Shown here: positions 15,886 through 23,872 of the stretch, piece after piece
Layout of the letters: each line of letters starts with the position of its first letter
How positions within the stretch are numbered: the first letter of the stretch is position 1
NCBI RefSeq assembly: GCF_000505545.1
Contig: NZ_AYTB01000006.1
Span: forward strand, 1 to 64,000
Origin: Kurthia huakuii LAM0618
Lineage (GTDB): Bacteria; Bacillota; Bacilli; Bacillales_A; Planococcaceae
Direction of reading: 5' to 3'
Length of the DNA: 64,000 nucleotides
The notes under the pieces: generated by a model
Told to the model about the DNA's origin: nothing
The model's input: the letters and a program-made list of their open reading frames with translations, nothing else
Database searches by the model: none
Program-made: the position numbers and the translations under genes

Positions 15886-17832
15886 ATGAAAAAGTTTGTA
15901 GCAGGAATGACCGCGACGGCCTTGTTTGTATCGATGGCGATTGAAGCGGAGGCGGCCATTAAAAAGGTGGGCGCTAGCGCAAAAATTAAGTCCGGTAAGC
16001 TTGTATCAAAAAAGACCGGCAAGGCACTCAAAGGGCATGTGCGCTATAAGTCGAAAGTGTATTACAATGGCAAGCCGTATACCGGCGTCAAGGACAGCAC
16101 GTATTATAAAAAAGGTAGTGCAGCGAGTGGTACGTATAAATCAAAAGTATATCGTAAAGGGAAAGCATATACAGGGGTCATTCGTGATGTGTACTACAAA
16201 AAAGGTGCGAAGGCGAGCGGTACTTACGATGGCAAAGTGTATGTGAATGGTGCTTTGCATACAGGGGTGCAGGATGATGTGCTTTATCTAGACGGTGAAA
16301 AATTTAGCGGCCTGAATGATGGCGTTTATTACGATGAAGGACAGCCACTTACTGGCGAGCAACAAGGTCTTTACTATTATGACGGCAAATTATTTTCAGG
16401 TGTGGTGGATCAGTCACTCTATATAGAAGGAAAAAAACCAGCGGGCTACAAATTGTATGAGGCGATTTTGTACAATAATGGCGATATCGAAACGGAGGCT
16501 GTGCATTTTAATGAGAGGTGGTATGTGGGCGGTAAGATTGCGACTGGCTCGATTGTGACCGCTGACGGGGAGCAGTTATATGTGAAAGATGGCGTTGAAG
16601 TTTCGGATGACGACGAGGAAGTGCCAGATGATGCGCCGTCATCGCCACCTGAAGAACCGCGTGGCTATGAGCTGATTTCAGGTAAGCTGTATTACAATGG
16701 AACTCTAGCGCCAGGGACACAGCTGCATCATGATGTGCTCTACCAGAATGGCACGCGTGCGACAGGCATTACGTCGTATAATAATCGTTATTATGATGGG
16801 GGTGTGCTCGCAAATGGGCTTATTCGTGCCGGCAATAAGCAGCTTTATGTCGTACAGGGCGAGCCATTTAGCGGCATAAAAGATTATGTGGAATATGAGC
16901 AGGGGCAGCCGGTGAGCGATTATTATTACGCAAATGGTGCGCTGTATTATAAAGGGCAGCCAAATGTCGGCGTCGTACTCTATAAAGGCAAATGGTTTAA
17001 TGGGCCGGGGCTTGCGCATGGCTTAACGCTGATTAATGGCGCCGAAACGATGCTGCAGCAAGGTGTCAAAGTGTCGGGGCTTGTCGACAATATTTATTAT
17101 CAGGATGGCCTCCGTTTTACTGGTGTCGCACATAAAATCCTCTATACAAATGGCGTGCGTGAAACCGGGCGCAAATGGTACGGCGGGCAATTTTTCATCG
17201 ATGGGCTGCAAGTGGAAGGCATTTTCATCGATAACGGCTTGTATTACGTCAATGGAGCGCTCGCAAATGGACGCTATGATGTGCCGGAGCTTGGCATTCG
17301 TTATTTAGTAAATGGGGTGCTTGCTAACGGGCTTGTGCATGGTATTTATTATAAGGACGGTCAGCGGATGCGCGGCTTTGCGATTATTGGCGGCAAGCTT
17401 TACAATGACGGGGTGCCAAACATAGGTGTTAAGCGCTTTGACGGGCTATGGTATTACAATCAGTACCCGGCGAGTGGCGTTATTTTTACGACTGCAGGTG
17501 AAGAATATGCGGTGGAAAAAGGGCTTGGTATTACAGGTTATTATCAATTTGCGTATTATGTGAATGGTAAACTCGAACAAGGGTATGTATTACGAGGTGG
17601 CGAATTGTATTACAATGGCCGACCTCACAATAGCATCGTCGAGTATGAGGGCGTTTGGTATGCGCGCACGAAGCCAGCACATGGCATCCATACGATTCAA
17701 AATGACACGTATTGCTTTGACAACGGTCAGAAATACACAGGGATGTATCAGGAGCGCTATTTTGTTGATGGGCGTCTTGCGCAAGGTGAGCATGATGGGA
17801 AAAATTACGTGGATGGTATAGAACAACTATAA
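15886..17832 (+). CDS. Exported Y-x-N-G repeat surface protein
   Basis: A 648-residue protein built from about 25-30 short repeats after a signal peptide (about residues 1-24, ending AEAA). Each repeat of roughly 18-22 residues has an aromatic-x-(N/D/K)-G turn followed by a conserved Gly, for example VYYNGKPYTGVKD, KLYYNGTLAPGTQ and GLYYVNGALANG. An acidic Pro-rich linker near residue 245 separates two blocks. The layout recalls choline- or glucan-binding repeats of Gram-positive surface proteins, but the consensus differs. The same repeat type occurs in the proteins at 21553 and 31320. ATG 15886 is used: GGAGG (15874-15878) is too close to ATG 15880. It probably binds a wall polymer. Confidence 0.78.
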   Translation: MKKFVAGMTATALFVSMAIEAEAAIKKVGASAKIKSGKLVSKKTGKALKGHVRYKSKVYYNGKPYTGVKDSTYYKKGSAASGTYKSKVYRKGKAYTGVIRDVYYKKGAKASGTYDGKVYVNGALHTGVQDDVLYLDGEKFSGLNDGVYYDEGQPLTGEQQGLYYYDGKLFSGVVDQSLYIEGKKPAGYKLYEAILYNNGDIETEAVHFNERWYVGGKIATGSIVTADGEQLYVKDGVEVSDDDEEVPDDAPSSPPEEPRGYELISGKLYYNGTLAPGTQLHHDVLYQNGTRATGITSYNNRYYDGGVLANGLIRAGNKQLYVVQGEPFSGIKDYVEYEQGQPVSDYYYANGALYYKGQPNVGVVLYKGKWFNGPGLAHGLTLINGAETMLQQGVKVSGLVDNIYYQDGLRFTGVAHKILYTNGVRETGRKWYGGQFFIDGLQVEGIFIDNGLYYVNGALANGRYDVPELGIRYLVNGVLANGLVHGIYYKDGQRMRGFAIIGGKLYNDGVPNIGVKRFDGLWYYNQYPASGVIFTTAGEEYAVEKGLGITGYYQFAYYVNGKLEQGYVLRGGELYYNGRPHNSIVEYEGVWYARTKPAHGIHTIQNDTYCFDNGQKYTGMYQERYFVDGRLAQGEHDGKNYVDGIEQL

Positions 17833-17848
17833 TCTGTTTATTCATATA

Positions 17849-17892
17849 CAGTCCGTTCCTCACAATTTTAGAGAGGGACGGGCTTTTTTTAA
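17849..17892 (+). terminator. Intrinsic terminator
   Basis: GTCCGTTCCTC (17851-17861) pairs with GAGAGGGACGGGC (17871-17883), with one bulge, and is followed by seven T. Confidence 0.8.
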
Positions 17893-17948
17893 TACATATC
17901 CGTATAATAGACATATGGAAATTTCGAGGAAATATAGGGGGCTAACGA

Positions 17949-19463
17949 GTGAAGGAACGATTTTATTTTTTTACAGAACACTTAGCTGATGGCCGCACAA
18001 CTTTAGAACAGGTGATTTTATTGCGCTCGCAATTGTTTGAGCGTAAATTGCACGTTTCACCGACGATTGTGACCGTAGCATACGAGCCACAATTGGCAAA
18101 ATCGCGCCGTACATTGATCGAGCGCGGGATGTTAGAGGCGGAAACGTCATTTTTGAATATGTATGCCGATTTACAAGAAACGAATATGGACATTGAGCAG
18201 CCGAAAGAATGGCCGCTTAATCCATTATGGTCGTATGAAAAGGTACCGGATTCAAACGATGTTGGCGTACTTGATAGCGATGGCAAGCCGGTACAATATC
18301 GCAATTATAGCGACGATGGCCGTTTAGAAATGGTCGTGCATTATGATATGCGCGGTCGTATTATTCGTAGCGATATTTACGATGCCAATGGTTTTTTGAG
18401 CAAAGTACAAGTGATTCAGCGCGATGAAGTGACGTGTGAAATTTTTTACCGTACGGATGGGCGCGTTTGCATGTATCATTTCTTTGAATTAGATGAGCTC
18501 GTTTTAATTCAGCTTGTTGATGACGATGGCTCGATTTTATATCAATGTGAAACGGAAGCGGATCTGGCGAGCTTTTGGCTGAAGATGGTGCTTGAAGAAA
18601 CCGAAACAAACTTTTGTTTTGTGGATTCACAGCAACCATTTGCGGCAATTTTAGAAGGGCTTGGAAAGAAGGCAACAATCGTTACGATGATTCACGAACC
18701 GCATGTCGATTTTCCGAACAGTCCGCTTGAAGGTACATTAAATGAAACGTACCGCCACGTCTTTCAGCAATTTGAAAAATCGGCAGCGGTCGTTTATGAC
18801 TCAAACGAACAATACGACCATGTACAAGAGCGTTTTGGGAACCCGAAAAATCAATTTGCGATTCCGACAGGCTTAGTTGAAGTACCACAGCGCGCGGATT
18901 TCAAAGAACGCCAGCCGTATACGCTGTTATTTGTCGCGCCATTTGAGATGCGCTACAATCCACAAGCGGCGGTGCGCGTCTTTGATCGTGTCCGTCAGCA
19001 GCTACCGGAAGCGATGATGTATATGTGCGGCGAAGGGACTGAGAAAGAAGCGGTTGAGGCGTTGATTCAGGAGCTCGACTTGGATGATTATATTGGCTTA
19101 ATACCACAGCTTGATGCGAATGTTTATAATCACGTGCAAATGGGCATTTCAACGAGCATTGATAGTGAAGTGCCATTGACGATTTTATACAATTTAGCAT
19201 ACGGCGTTCCAACGGCGAGCTACAATTATTTATATGGACCGGGCGATTTAATTTTACATAAAATTAGCGGTCTATTGGCAAGTCGTAATAATGAAGAGCA
19301 ATTGGCTGAGCTTATTGTCGAACGCTTATCGAATCAAAAGGAAACAGAAGCGATGAGCAATCATGCATACGGTGAGGCGCTGCGTTTTAATGCTAATCAT
19401 ACGAAAATTCATTGGATTCAGCTCATTCAACGTTTGCGAGAAGATATTTGGAAAAAGTATTAA
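17949..19463 (+). CDS. GT4-type glycosyltransferase (GtfA/TagE-like)
   Basis: A 504-residue cytoplasmic protein. The second half has the features of a GT-B fold, family 4 transferase: IPTGLVEVP, PYTLLFVAPFEMRYNPQ, a nucleotide-sugar region YMCGEGTEKE, and SEVPLTILYNLAYGVPTASYN in the acceptor-proximal helix. The first half (about residues 1-240) carries a beta-rich meander with YRNYSDDGRLEMVVHYD motifs, as in accessory-Sec GtfA and poly(glycerol-phosphate) glucosyltransferases. The start is GTG 17949 after ATAGGGGG. It follows the large Y-x-N-G repeat gene after a terminator, so it may glycosylate surface repeat proteins or teichoic acid; the acceptor is unknown. Confidence 0.8.
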   Translation: MKERFYFFTEHLADGRTTLEQVILLRSQLFERKLHVSPTIVTVAYEPQLAKSRRTLIERGMLEAETSFLNMYADLQETNMDIEQPKEWPLNPLWSYEKVPDSNDVGVLDSDGKPVQYRNYSDDGRLEMVVHYDMRGRIIRSDIYDANGFLSKVQVIQRDEVTCEIFYRTDGRVCMYHFFELDELVLIQLVDDDGSILYQCETEADLASFWLKMVLEETETNFCFVDSQQPFAAILEGLGKKATIVTMIHEPHVDFPNSPLEGTLNETYRHVFQQFEKSAAVVYDSNEQYDHVQERFGNPKNQFAIPTGLVEVPQRADFKERQPYTLLFVAPFEMRYNPQAAVRVFDRVRQQLPEAMMYMCGEGTEKEAVEALIQELDLDDYIGLIPQLDANVYNHVQMGISTSIDSEVPLTILYNLAYGVPTASYNYLYGPGDLILHKISGLLASRNNEEQLAELIVERLSNQKETEAMSNHAYGEALRFNANHTKIHWIQLIQRLREDIWKKY

Positions 19464-19465
19464 TG

Positions 19466-19499
19466 ATAAGAGTCTCTCTAGATGAAGAGGCTCTTTTTG
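19466..19499 (+). terminator. Intrinsic terminator
   Basis: AAGAGTCTCT (19468-19477) pairs with AGAGGCTCTT (19486-19495) and is followed by a T-run. Confidence 0.85.
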
Positions 19500-19631
19500 T
19501 TGTTGTATCAACGTTTTAACGCTCTATCGCTTTAGCAAACTACTACGCTAACTGTTTTTTTGAAATAGCACACAACTGAAAATAGGTATGATATGATGAC
19601 GTCAACATTTAAAACGGAAGGACGGCGCGTC

Positions 19632-20249
19632 ATGGAAAATATCGGCGTATTTTTAATTATGTCTCTACTATTAATTTTAGTACCGGGACCGGATTCTGGA
19701 CTTGTCATCCAAAATTCGATTGTGCATGGCAAAAAAGCGGGCATGAAAACGGTGCTCGGTTCTGTATCAGGTTTATTCATTCATACGGCTGCGGCAGTGC
19801 TTGGCTTATCGGCACTCATCGTCAAATCCGCTTGGCTCTTTACGATTTTAAAGTGGGTCGGCGCAGCGTATTTAATTTATATTGGGATATCGTCGTTACG
19901 CACGGTGCTTCGTAAGGAAGAGCCTGCTGCGATGACAAAGGCGAAAAAACAAAAATCATTTTACTTACAAGGGTTTATCACATGTGCTGCAAATCCAAAA
20001 GTAGCGGTGTTTTTCCTGACCTTTTTACCGCAATTTGTGAACGATACGATGAATCATATGCTGCAATTTTCATTAATGGGACTTGCGTATGGCGTCATGA
20101 CAATTATCGTCTTTACATTGTATGTGGTGCTCATTGAAGCCTTCTCTCGCTGGTTGAAAAAACCGGTCGTGCAAAAGGCATTACAAGGGACAACGGGTGC
20201 GGTACTCGTGACGTTTGGGATTCGTTTAGCGTTCGAAAGTCAGCCATAG
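19632..20249 (+). CDS. LysE/RhtB-family amino-acid exporter
   Basis: A 205-residue membrane protein with five or six hydrophobic segments. The family signature is clear: an N-terminal membrane helix followed by LVPGPDS, then KAGMKTVLGSVSGLFIH. The ILKWVGAAYLIYIGI helix and the FITCAANPKVAVFFLTFLPQF region near the middle are also typical. Such proteins export amino acids such as lysine or threonine; the substrate here cannot be read from sequence. ATG 19632 follows GAAGGA (19617-19622); the in-frame ATG at 19593 lacks a site. It is a single gene followed by a putative promoter for the UspA gene. Confidence 0.92.
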   Translation: MENIGVFLIMSLLLILVPGPDSGLVIQNSIVHGKKAGMKTVLGSVSGLFIHTAAAVLGLSALIVKSAWLFTILKWVGAAYLIYIGISSLRTVLRKEEPAAMTKAKKQKSFYLQGFITCAANPKVAVFFLTFLPQFVNDTMNHMLQFSLMGLAYGVMTIIVFTLYVVLIEAFSRWLKKPVVQKALQGTTGAVLVTFGIRLAFESQP

Positions 20250-20256
20250 TTATTCA

Positions 20257-20285
20257 TTTGTCGTTTGTCTGTTAGTTGATATAAT
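20257..20285 (+). promoter_or_regulatory. Possible sigma-A promoter of the UspA gene
   Basis: TTGTCG (20258-20263), a 16-base spacer and a perfect TATAAT (20280-20285) lie upstream of the universal stress protein gene. Confidence 0.45.
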
Positions 20286-20312
20286 AAGACAAAAGAGAGG
20301 ATGAAGTTTAAG

Positions 20313-20744
20313 ATGGAAGACTACAAAAATATTATCGTTGCAGTTGATGGTTCAGAATCATCAAAAGCAGCATTACAACGTGCGATTCAAGTCGCAAAAC
20401 GCAATCAAGCGACACTTAACATTGTCAATGTTATTGATACGCGTGTATGGGCGAGTCTTGAAGCGCGCAATCGCGAAAAACTTGAAGAAGATGCACAACA
20501 ATTTGCGACAAGTTTATTAGCGAGCTACGATGATGCAGAAAAAGCAGGCATCGAGCATATCGAAATCATGACAGAAGCTGGTTCACCTCGTACAGTGATT
20601 ACGCAAGAAGTAGCGCCTCGTATTGGTGCGGACTTAATCATCTGCGGTGCAACAGGTGTAACGGCAGCAGAACGTATTTTATTAGGCAGTGTATCAGAAG
20701 CCATCGTGCGCACAGCACCTTGTGATACGCTTGTCGTTCGATAG
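20313..20744 (+). CDS. Universal stress protein, UspA family
   Basis: A 143-residue cytoplasmic protein of the UspA family. It shows the N-terminal strand and loop NIIVAVDGSESSKAAL and a C-terminal ATP-binding signature of the G-x2-G-x9-G-(S/T) type (GATGVTAAERILLGSVSEAIV), followed by the usual APCDTLVVR end. These ATP-binding members form dimers and respond to starvation or stress. ATG 20313 gives the typical family start; ATG 20301 directly abuts the AGAGAGG site, so is less likely. It is flanked by its own promoter and terminator. Confidence 0.93.
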   Translation: MEDYKNIIVAVDGSESSKAALQRAIQVAKRNQATLNIVNVIDTRVWASLEARNREKLEEDAQQFATSLLASYDDAEKAGIEHIEIMTEAGSPRTVITQEVAPRIGADLIICGATGVTAAERILLGSVSEAIVRTAPCDTLVVR

Positions 20745-20748
20745 AAAA

Positions 20749-20780
20749 GGAAGAGCTGCGACTGTGCGGCTCTTTTTTAG
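20749..20780 (+). terminator. Intrinsic terminator
   Basis: AAGAGCTGC (20751-20759) pairs with GCGGCTCTT (20766-20774), with one G-U pair, and is followed by a T-run. Confidence 0.85.
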
Positions 20781-20841
20781 TGGAACTATTTAGGCATTTC
20801 TTCGTCAGGAAATAGCGTATAAGAAGTAAGGAGTTTTTTGA

Positions 20842-21465
20842 ATGAAGAAAATATGGATGTTACTAGGAATGGCTTTTTTCGTACTAGTGCTTGGCGCCTG
20901 TAGCGAGGAGAAAAAAGATAGCGTCGCTAAAGAGATTGATGCGAAGTATGTTGGGACATACACGCTTAAGAGTATGGGGCAAGCGACGGGTAATCAATTA
21001 AACGATTATCATACGGTTCCGCTCAGTGAAGATTTAGCGTACGCTGAAAAAATTCAGCTGAAGAAAAATGGCGATTATGTCAATACGATTCAGTTTTATG
21101 ATGACCAAACGACGGACAGCTTGTATCAAGAAATCATTCAGCGCGATCGCTACAAAAATGATGGGAAAAAGGTTGTCGTTACAAACAGCACGAAAGATAA
21201 TCATTATGCGATTAAAGCATATAAAAATAGCGATGGTTCGTTATTAATGAACTATGATGGCTTAAAGCAACTGCAAGATAATGGCGCTAAGTTAACGAAT
21301 TCAACGGAACAGTATGATGAATATGATGTCACTGCCTGGTATGGCAAAAATAATACGGCGCAAAAACTAACGCAAAAAATATTTTTCACCGATGAAGGGC
21401 ATTTAATGACAGTTACATATTCAAAAACAGATAATTCGACGAGCGTACTTATTTATGAAAAATAA
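20842..21465 (+). CDS. Exported lipoprotein, unknown function
   Basis: A 207-residue protein with a lipoprotein signal: MKKIWMLLGMAFF, then the lipobox VLGAC near residue 20. The mature part is a mixed alpha/beta domain with repeated short strands (YVGTYTLKSMGQ, KIQLKKNGDYVNTIQFYDD). The GTYTLKS opening recalls small lipocalin-like or DUF-type lipoproteins, but no family was recognised. The start has TAAGGAG at about 20827-20833. It is followed by a terminator, so it is a single gene. Confidence 0.75.
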   Translation: MKKIWMLLGMAFFVLVLGACSEEKKDSVAKEIDAKYVGTYTLKSMGQATGNQLNDYHTVPLSEDLAYAEKIQLKKNGDYVNTIQFYDDQTTDSLYQEIIQRDRYKNDGKKVVVTNSTKDNHYAIKAYKNSDGSLLMNYDGLKQLQDNGAKLTNSTEQYDEYDVTAWYGKNNTAQKLTQKIFFTDEGHLMTVTYSKTDNSTSVLIYEK

Positions 21466-21468
21466 CGA

Positions 21469-21507
21469 GCAAGGAATGGCATTTAAGTATGTCATTCCTT
21501 TTTTCGT
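21469..21507 (+). terminator. Intrinsic terminator
   Basis: AAGGAATGGCAT (21471-21482) pairs with ATGTCATTCCTT (21489-21500) and is followed by a T-run. Confidence 0.88.
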
Positions 21508-21552
21508 TAAATAACAATGCAAAAATCCGATATAACGGTAGAGGTGATCGAC

Positions 21553-22791
21553 ATGAAAAAACAACTACTGGCGCTTGCACTCATCACAACATTAGGATCT
21601 TCGAGTGTTCAAACAATAGAAGCACAGGCCGCAACGATTAAAAAACCCGATTCGCATCAAGTGTATGTCAAGGGGAGTAAATTATATGACCGTATGACGA
21701 AGCGACCGCTTAAAAAATATGCGCAGTACAAAGGGTATATGTATAAAGACGGGACGCGCTTGACGGGTACGGTGAACAGCGTGTATTTCAAAAAAGGAAA
21801 GCTGGGCACAGGGATTTATAAAAAGAAATTTTACCGCAGCGGGCAATTGTCATCGGGGGTATATGAAGGCAAGTTGTATCGCTCAGGTATCGTCAATAAA
21901 GAGTATTATGAATATGACGGACAATTATATAATGGTGCGAAGCCAAATAAAGGCATCGCGTTATTTAAAAAGAAACTGTACTTAGATGAGGCATTATATA
22001 AAGGGTATTATGTTTATAATGACGTGCTTTATAAGGATGGTCGTACAAATACGACCGTCGTGCAGGTCGACGGCGCGTGGTACACAGGCGCTACGATTCA
22101 GCCGGGGTGGATTCGTACAAAGCAGCTTGGTTGGATTAAGATTGATGATTTTGGCTTCCAAATTAAAGGTGCGGTGCCGCCGCCAGATGTAGATGCTGGT
22201 GGTGGACTTGAAAACCCCGGAAATGGTGGTAGTGACATGGAGCCGCCAACGTCAGGTAGTAATCCAGGAGATGATGGCATGGAACCGCCTTCAGGAAATG
22301 GTGGTAGTGACATGGAGCCGCCAACGTCAGGCAGTAATCCAGGGGATGATGGCATGGAACCGCCTTCAGGAAATGGCGGGAGTGACATGGAGCCGCCTTC
22401 AGGAAATGGCGGTAGTGACATGGAGCCGCCAACGTCAGGCAGTAATCCAGGGGATGATGGCATGGAACCGCCTTCAGGAAATGGTGGTAGTGACATGGAA
22501 CCGCCTTCAGGAAATGGCGGGAGTGACATGGAGCCGCCTTCAGGAAATGGCGGTAGTGACATGGAGCCACCAACGTCAGGTAGTAATGCAGGGGATGATG
22601 GCATGGAGCCGCCTTCAGGAAATGGCGGTAGTGAAATGGAGCCACCAACGTCAGGTAGTAATCCATGGGATGATGGCATGGAGCCGCCTTCAGGAAATGG
22701 CGGTAGTGACATGGAGCCGCCAACGTCAGGTAGTAATCCATGGGATGATGGCATGGAACCGCCGAGCTGGGGGGACGATGATTGGATATAA
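21553..22791 (+). CDS. Exported Y-x-N-G repeat protein with Pro/Gly-rich repetitive tail
   Basis: A 412-residue protein. The signal peptide is about residues 1-24. Residues of about 30-200 hold eight or so Y-x-(N/D)-G repeats like those in the protein at 15886 (MYKDGTRLTGTV, LYKDGRTNTTV). Residues 223-405 are a perfect-period repeat region made of six 25-residue units and three 11-residue units, both starting GNGGSDMEPP; the last eight codons encode W-G-D-D-D-W-I and a stop. ATG 21553 follows GAGGTG (21541-21546). There is no sortase motif or membrane anchor, so the N-terminal repeats probably hold it to the wall while the acidic Pro/Gly tail acts as a stalk. No terminator was seen after it. 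Confidence 0.8.
   Translation: MKKQLLALALITTLGSSSVQTIEAQAATIKKPDSHQVYVKGSKLYDRMTKRPLKKYAQYKGYMYKDGTRLTGTVNSVYFKKGKLGTGIYKKKFYRSGQLSSGVYEGKLYRSGIVNKEYYEYDGQLYNGAKPNKGIALFKKKLYLDEALYKGYYVYNDVLYKDGRTNTTVVQVDGAWYTGATIQPGWIRTKQLGWIKIDDFGFQIKGAVPPPDVDAGGGLENPGNGGSDMEPPTSGSNPGDDGMEPPSGNGGSDMEPPTSGSNPGDDGMEPPSGNGGSDMEPPSGNGGSDMEPPTSGSNPGDDGMEPPSGNGGSDMEPPSGNGGSDMEPPSGNGGSDMEPPTSGSNAGDDGMEPPSGNGGSEMEPPTSGSNPWDDGMEPPSGNGGSDMEPPTSGSNPWDDGMEPPSWGDDDWI
22219..22767 (+). repeat. In-frame coding tandem repeat (75-base and 33-base units)
   Basis: Nine units run in the order A A B A B B A A A, where A is 75 bases (25 codons) and B is 33 bases (11 codons). B equals A with its middle 42 bases removed. Units differ by a few third-position changes and by two codon changes (NPG to NAG or NPW). 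All units are multiples of three, so copy-number changes keep the frame. Confidence 0.92.
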
Positions 22792-22879
22792 TGAAAAAAG
22801 GATGTCAGAATAGCCCAATTTCAAACATATTTCTCCAATAAAGGGGTATTGAGAAGTAAGGAATGAGGGGGTATTACCG

Positions 22880-23860
22880 ATGTCACAGCAAGATTGGTTT
22901 ATTAAAAATTTATCGTATGAGGACTATAAAGATTTTCAAAATACATTGCATTACTATACGTTGACGCATACGGAGTTTGTCGGGCAGCGTTTAGTGGACG
23001 GTGTGCAAACATTATCGCAAGGTTTGGCAACATTTGAGTACACAGCTTTGTCGTATGCGGATGCCATTTCCAAGTTGATTGAATTTTGTACAGCATTTGA
23101 GCAATTGATGCTGTTGTCCTATGAAGCGGTCATTATTTTTTACCGCAGTATGTATCGTTTTCATGGTGGTGAAATTCAAATTGAGGTGGAAGAATTGTTG
23201 CGTAATAGCGACTCCCATTTTCCTGAACTTAGCGTAGAACTGTTTGCTGAAAAAAATCTAAATGAAGATTCAGTGAAGTTGATGAATATGCTATACCAAG
23301 AGCAAGAGGTGATTCGTGCGCATTTGTTGGTGACGACGAAGCACCTGCAGGAACTTGAAAAGGTTTTTCTCGCGGAATTGGAACATCCAAAAACGGGCAA
23401 TCAACCGACGATCGCTCGATTAATTAACGACATTCAGGCGTTATTAGCCATCGATATTTATAGCGAAATGAATCAAAAAACGGTGGATATGACCGAGGAA
23501 ATTATTCCAACGATTCCGATGCCTTCGGAAAAAACACCGATTAGTATGTTGAGTGCGCGCATTATTAATCATGCCGATTATTTAGCGATGTTACTCGATT
23601 ATATTGGAACAGATTACAATGCGCCAGGGTCAACGGAGTGCATTATGGGGCGCTGGATTGTTAGCAACAAAGAACAGTACCTACATATTGAGGCATTTCG
23701 AAAATTTTTCGAACAACATGAAGCATTCCACGCGGCGGTTGAGCAATTGTTGAAAAAAGATTCATTAGAAAATTCGTGTTTGATGCTTCGACAATCGAGT
23801 GCATTATTAACAGCATGTATTGAATTAATTATTGAAATAAAAACGCGTGAGAAAAGTTAG
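22880..23860 (+). CDS. Cytoplasmic protein with C-terminal CZB-type zinc domain
   Basis: A 326-residue helical protein without signal peptide or membrane segment. Residues of about 225-300 match the chemoreceptor zinc-binding (CZB) domain: H231, C254 in the CxxGxW motif (CIMGRW), then H280 and H284 as HxxxH. In known CZB proteins these four residues bind zinc and sense hypochlorous acid or zinc. Residues 1-220 form helices of unknown family. CZB domains usually sit on chemoreceptors or diguanylate cyclases; here no such output is seen. The start follows GAGGGGG at 22865-22871. The LPXTG gene starts 12 bases after its stop, so the two are probably co-transcribed. Confidence 0.72.
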   Translation: MSQQDWFIKNLSYEDYKDFQNTLHYYTLTHTEFVGQRLVDGVQTLSQGLATFEYTALSYADAISKLIEFCTAFEQLMLLSYEAVIIFYRSMYRFHGGEIQIEVEELLRNSDSHFPELSVELFAEKNLNEDSVKLMNMLYQEQEVIRAHLLVTTKHLQELEKVFLAELEHPKTGNQPTIARLINDIQALLAIDIYSEMNQKTVDMTEEIIPTIPMPSEKTPISMLSARIINHADYLAMLLDYIGTDYNAPGSTECIMGRWIVSNKEQYLHIEAFRKFFEQHEAFHAAVEQLLKKDSLENSCLMLRQSSALLTACIELIIEIKTREKS

Positions 23861-23872
23861 GGGGACAACAAT

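Noticed and set aside
22219-22767. CRISPR-like regular repeats
   Set aside because: Units are adjacent, coding and of two lengths, with no unique spacers.
22098-22813. Long open frames on the minus strand (22098-22754, 22163-22741) and in another plus frame (22193-22813)
   Set aside because: They arise from the repeat units of 75 and 33 bases, which lack stops in several frames. They have no ribosome sites, and the real gene is the plus-strand repeat protein.
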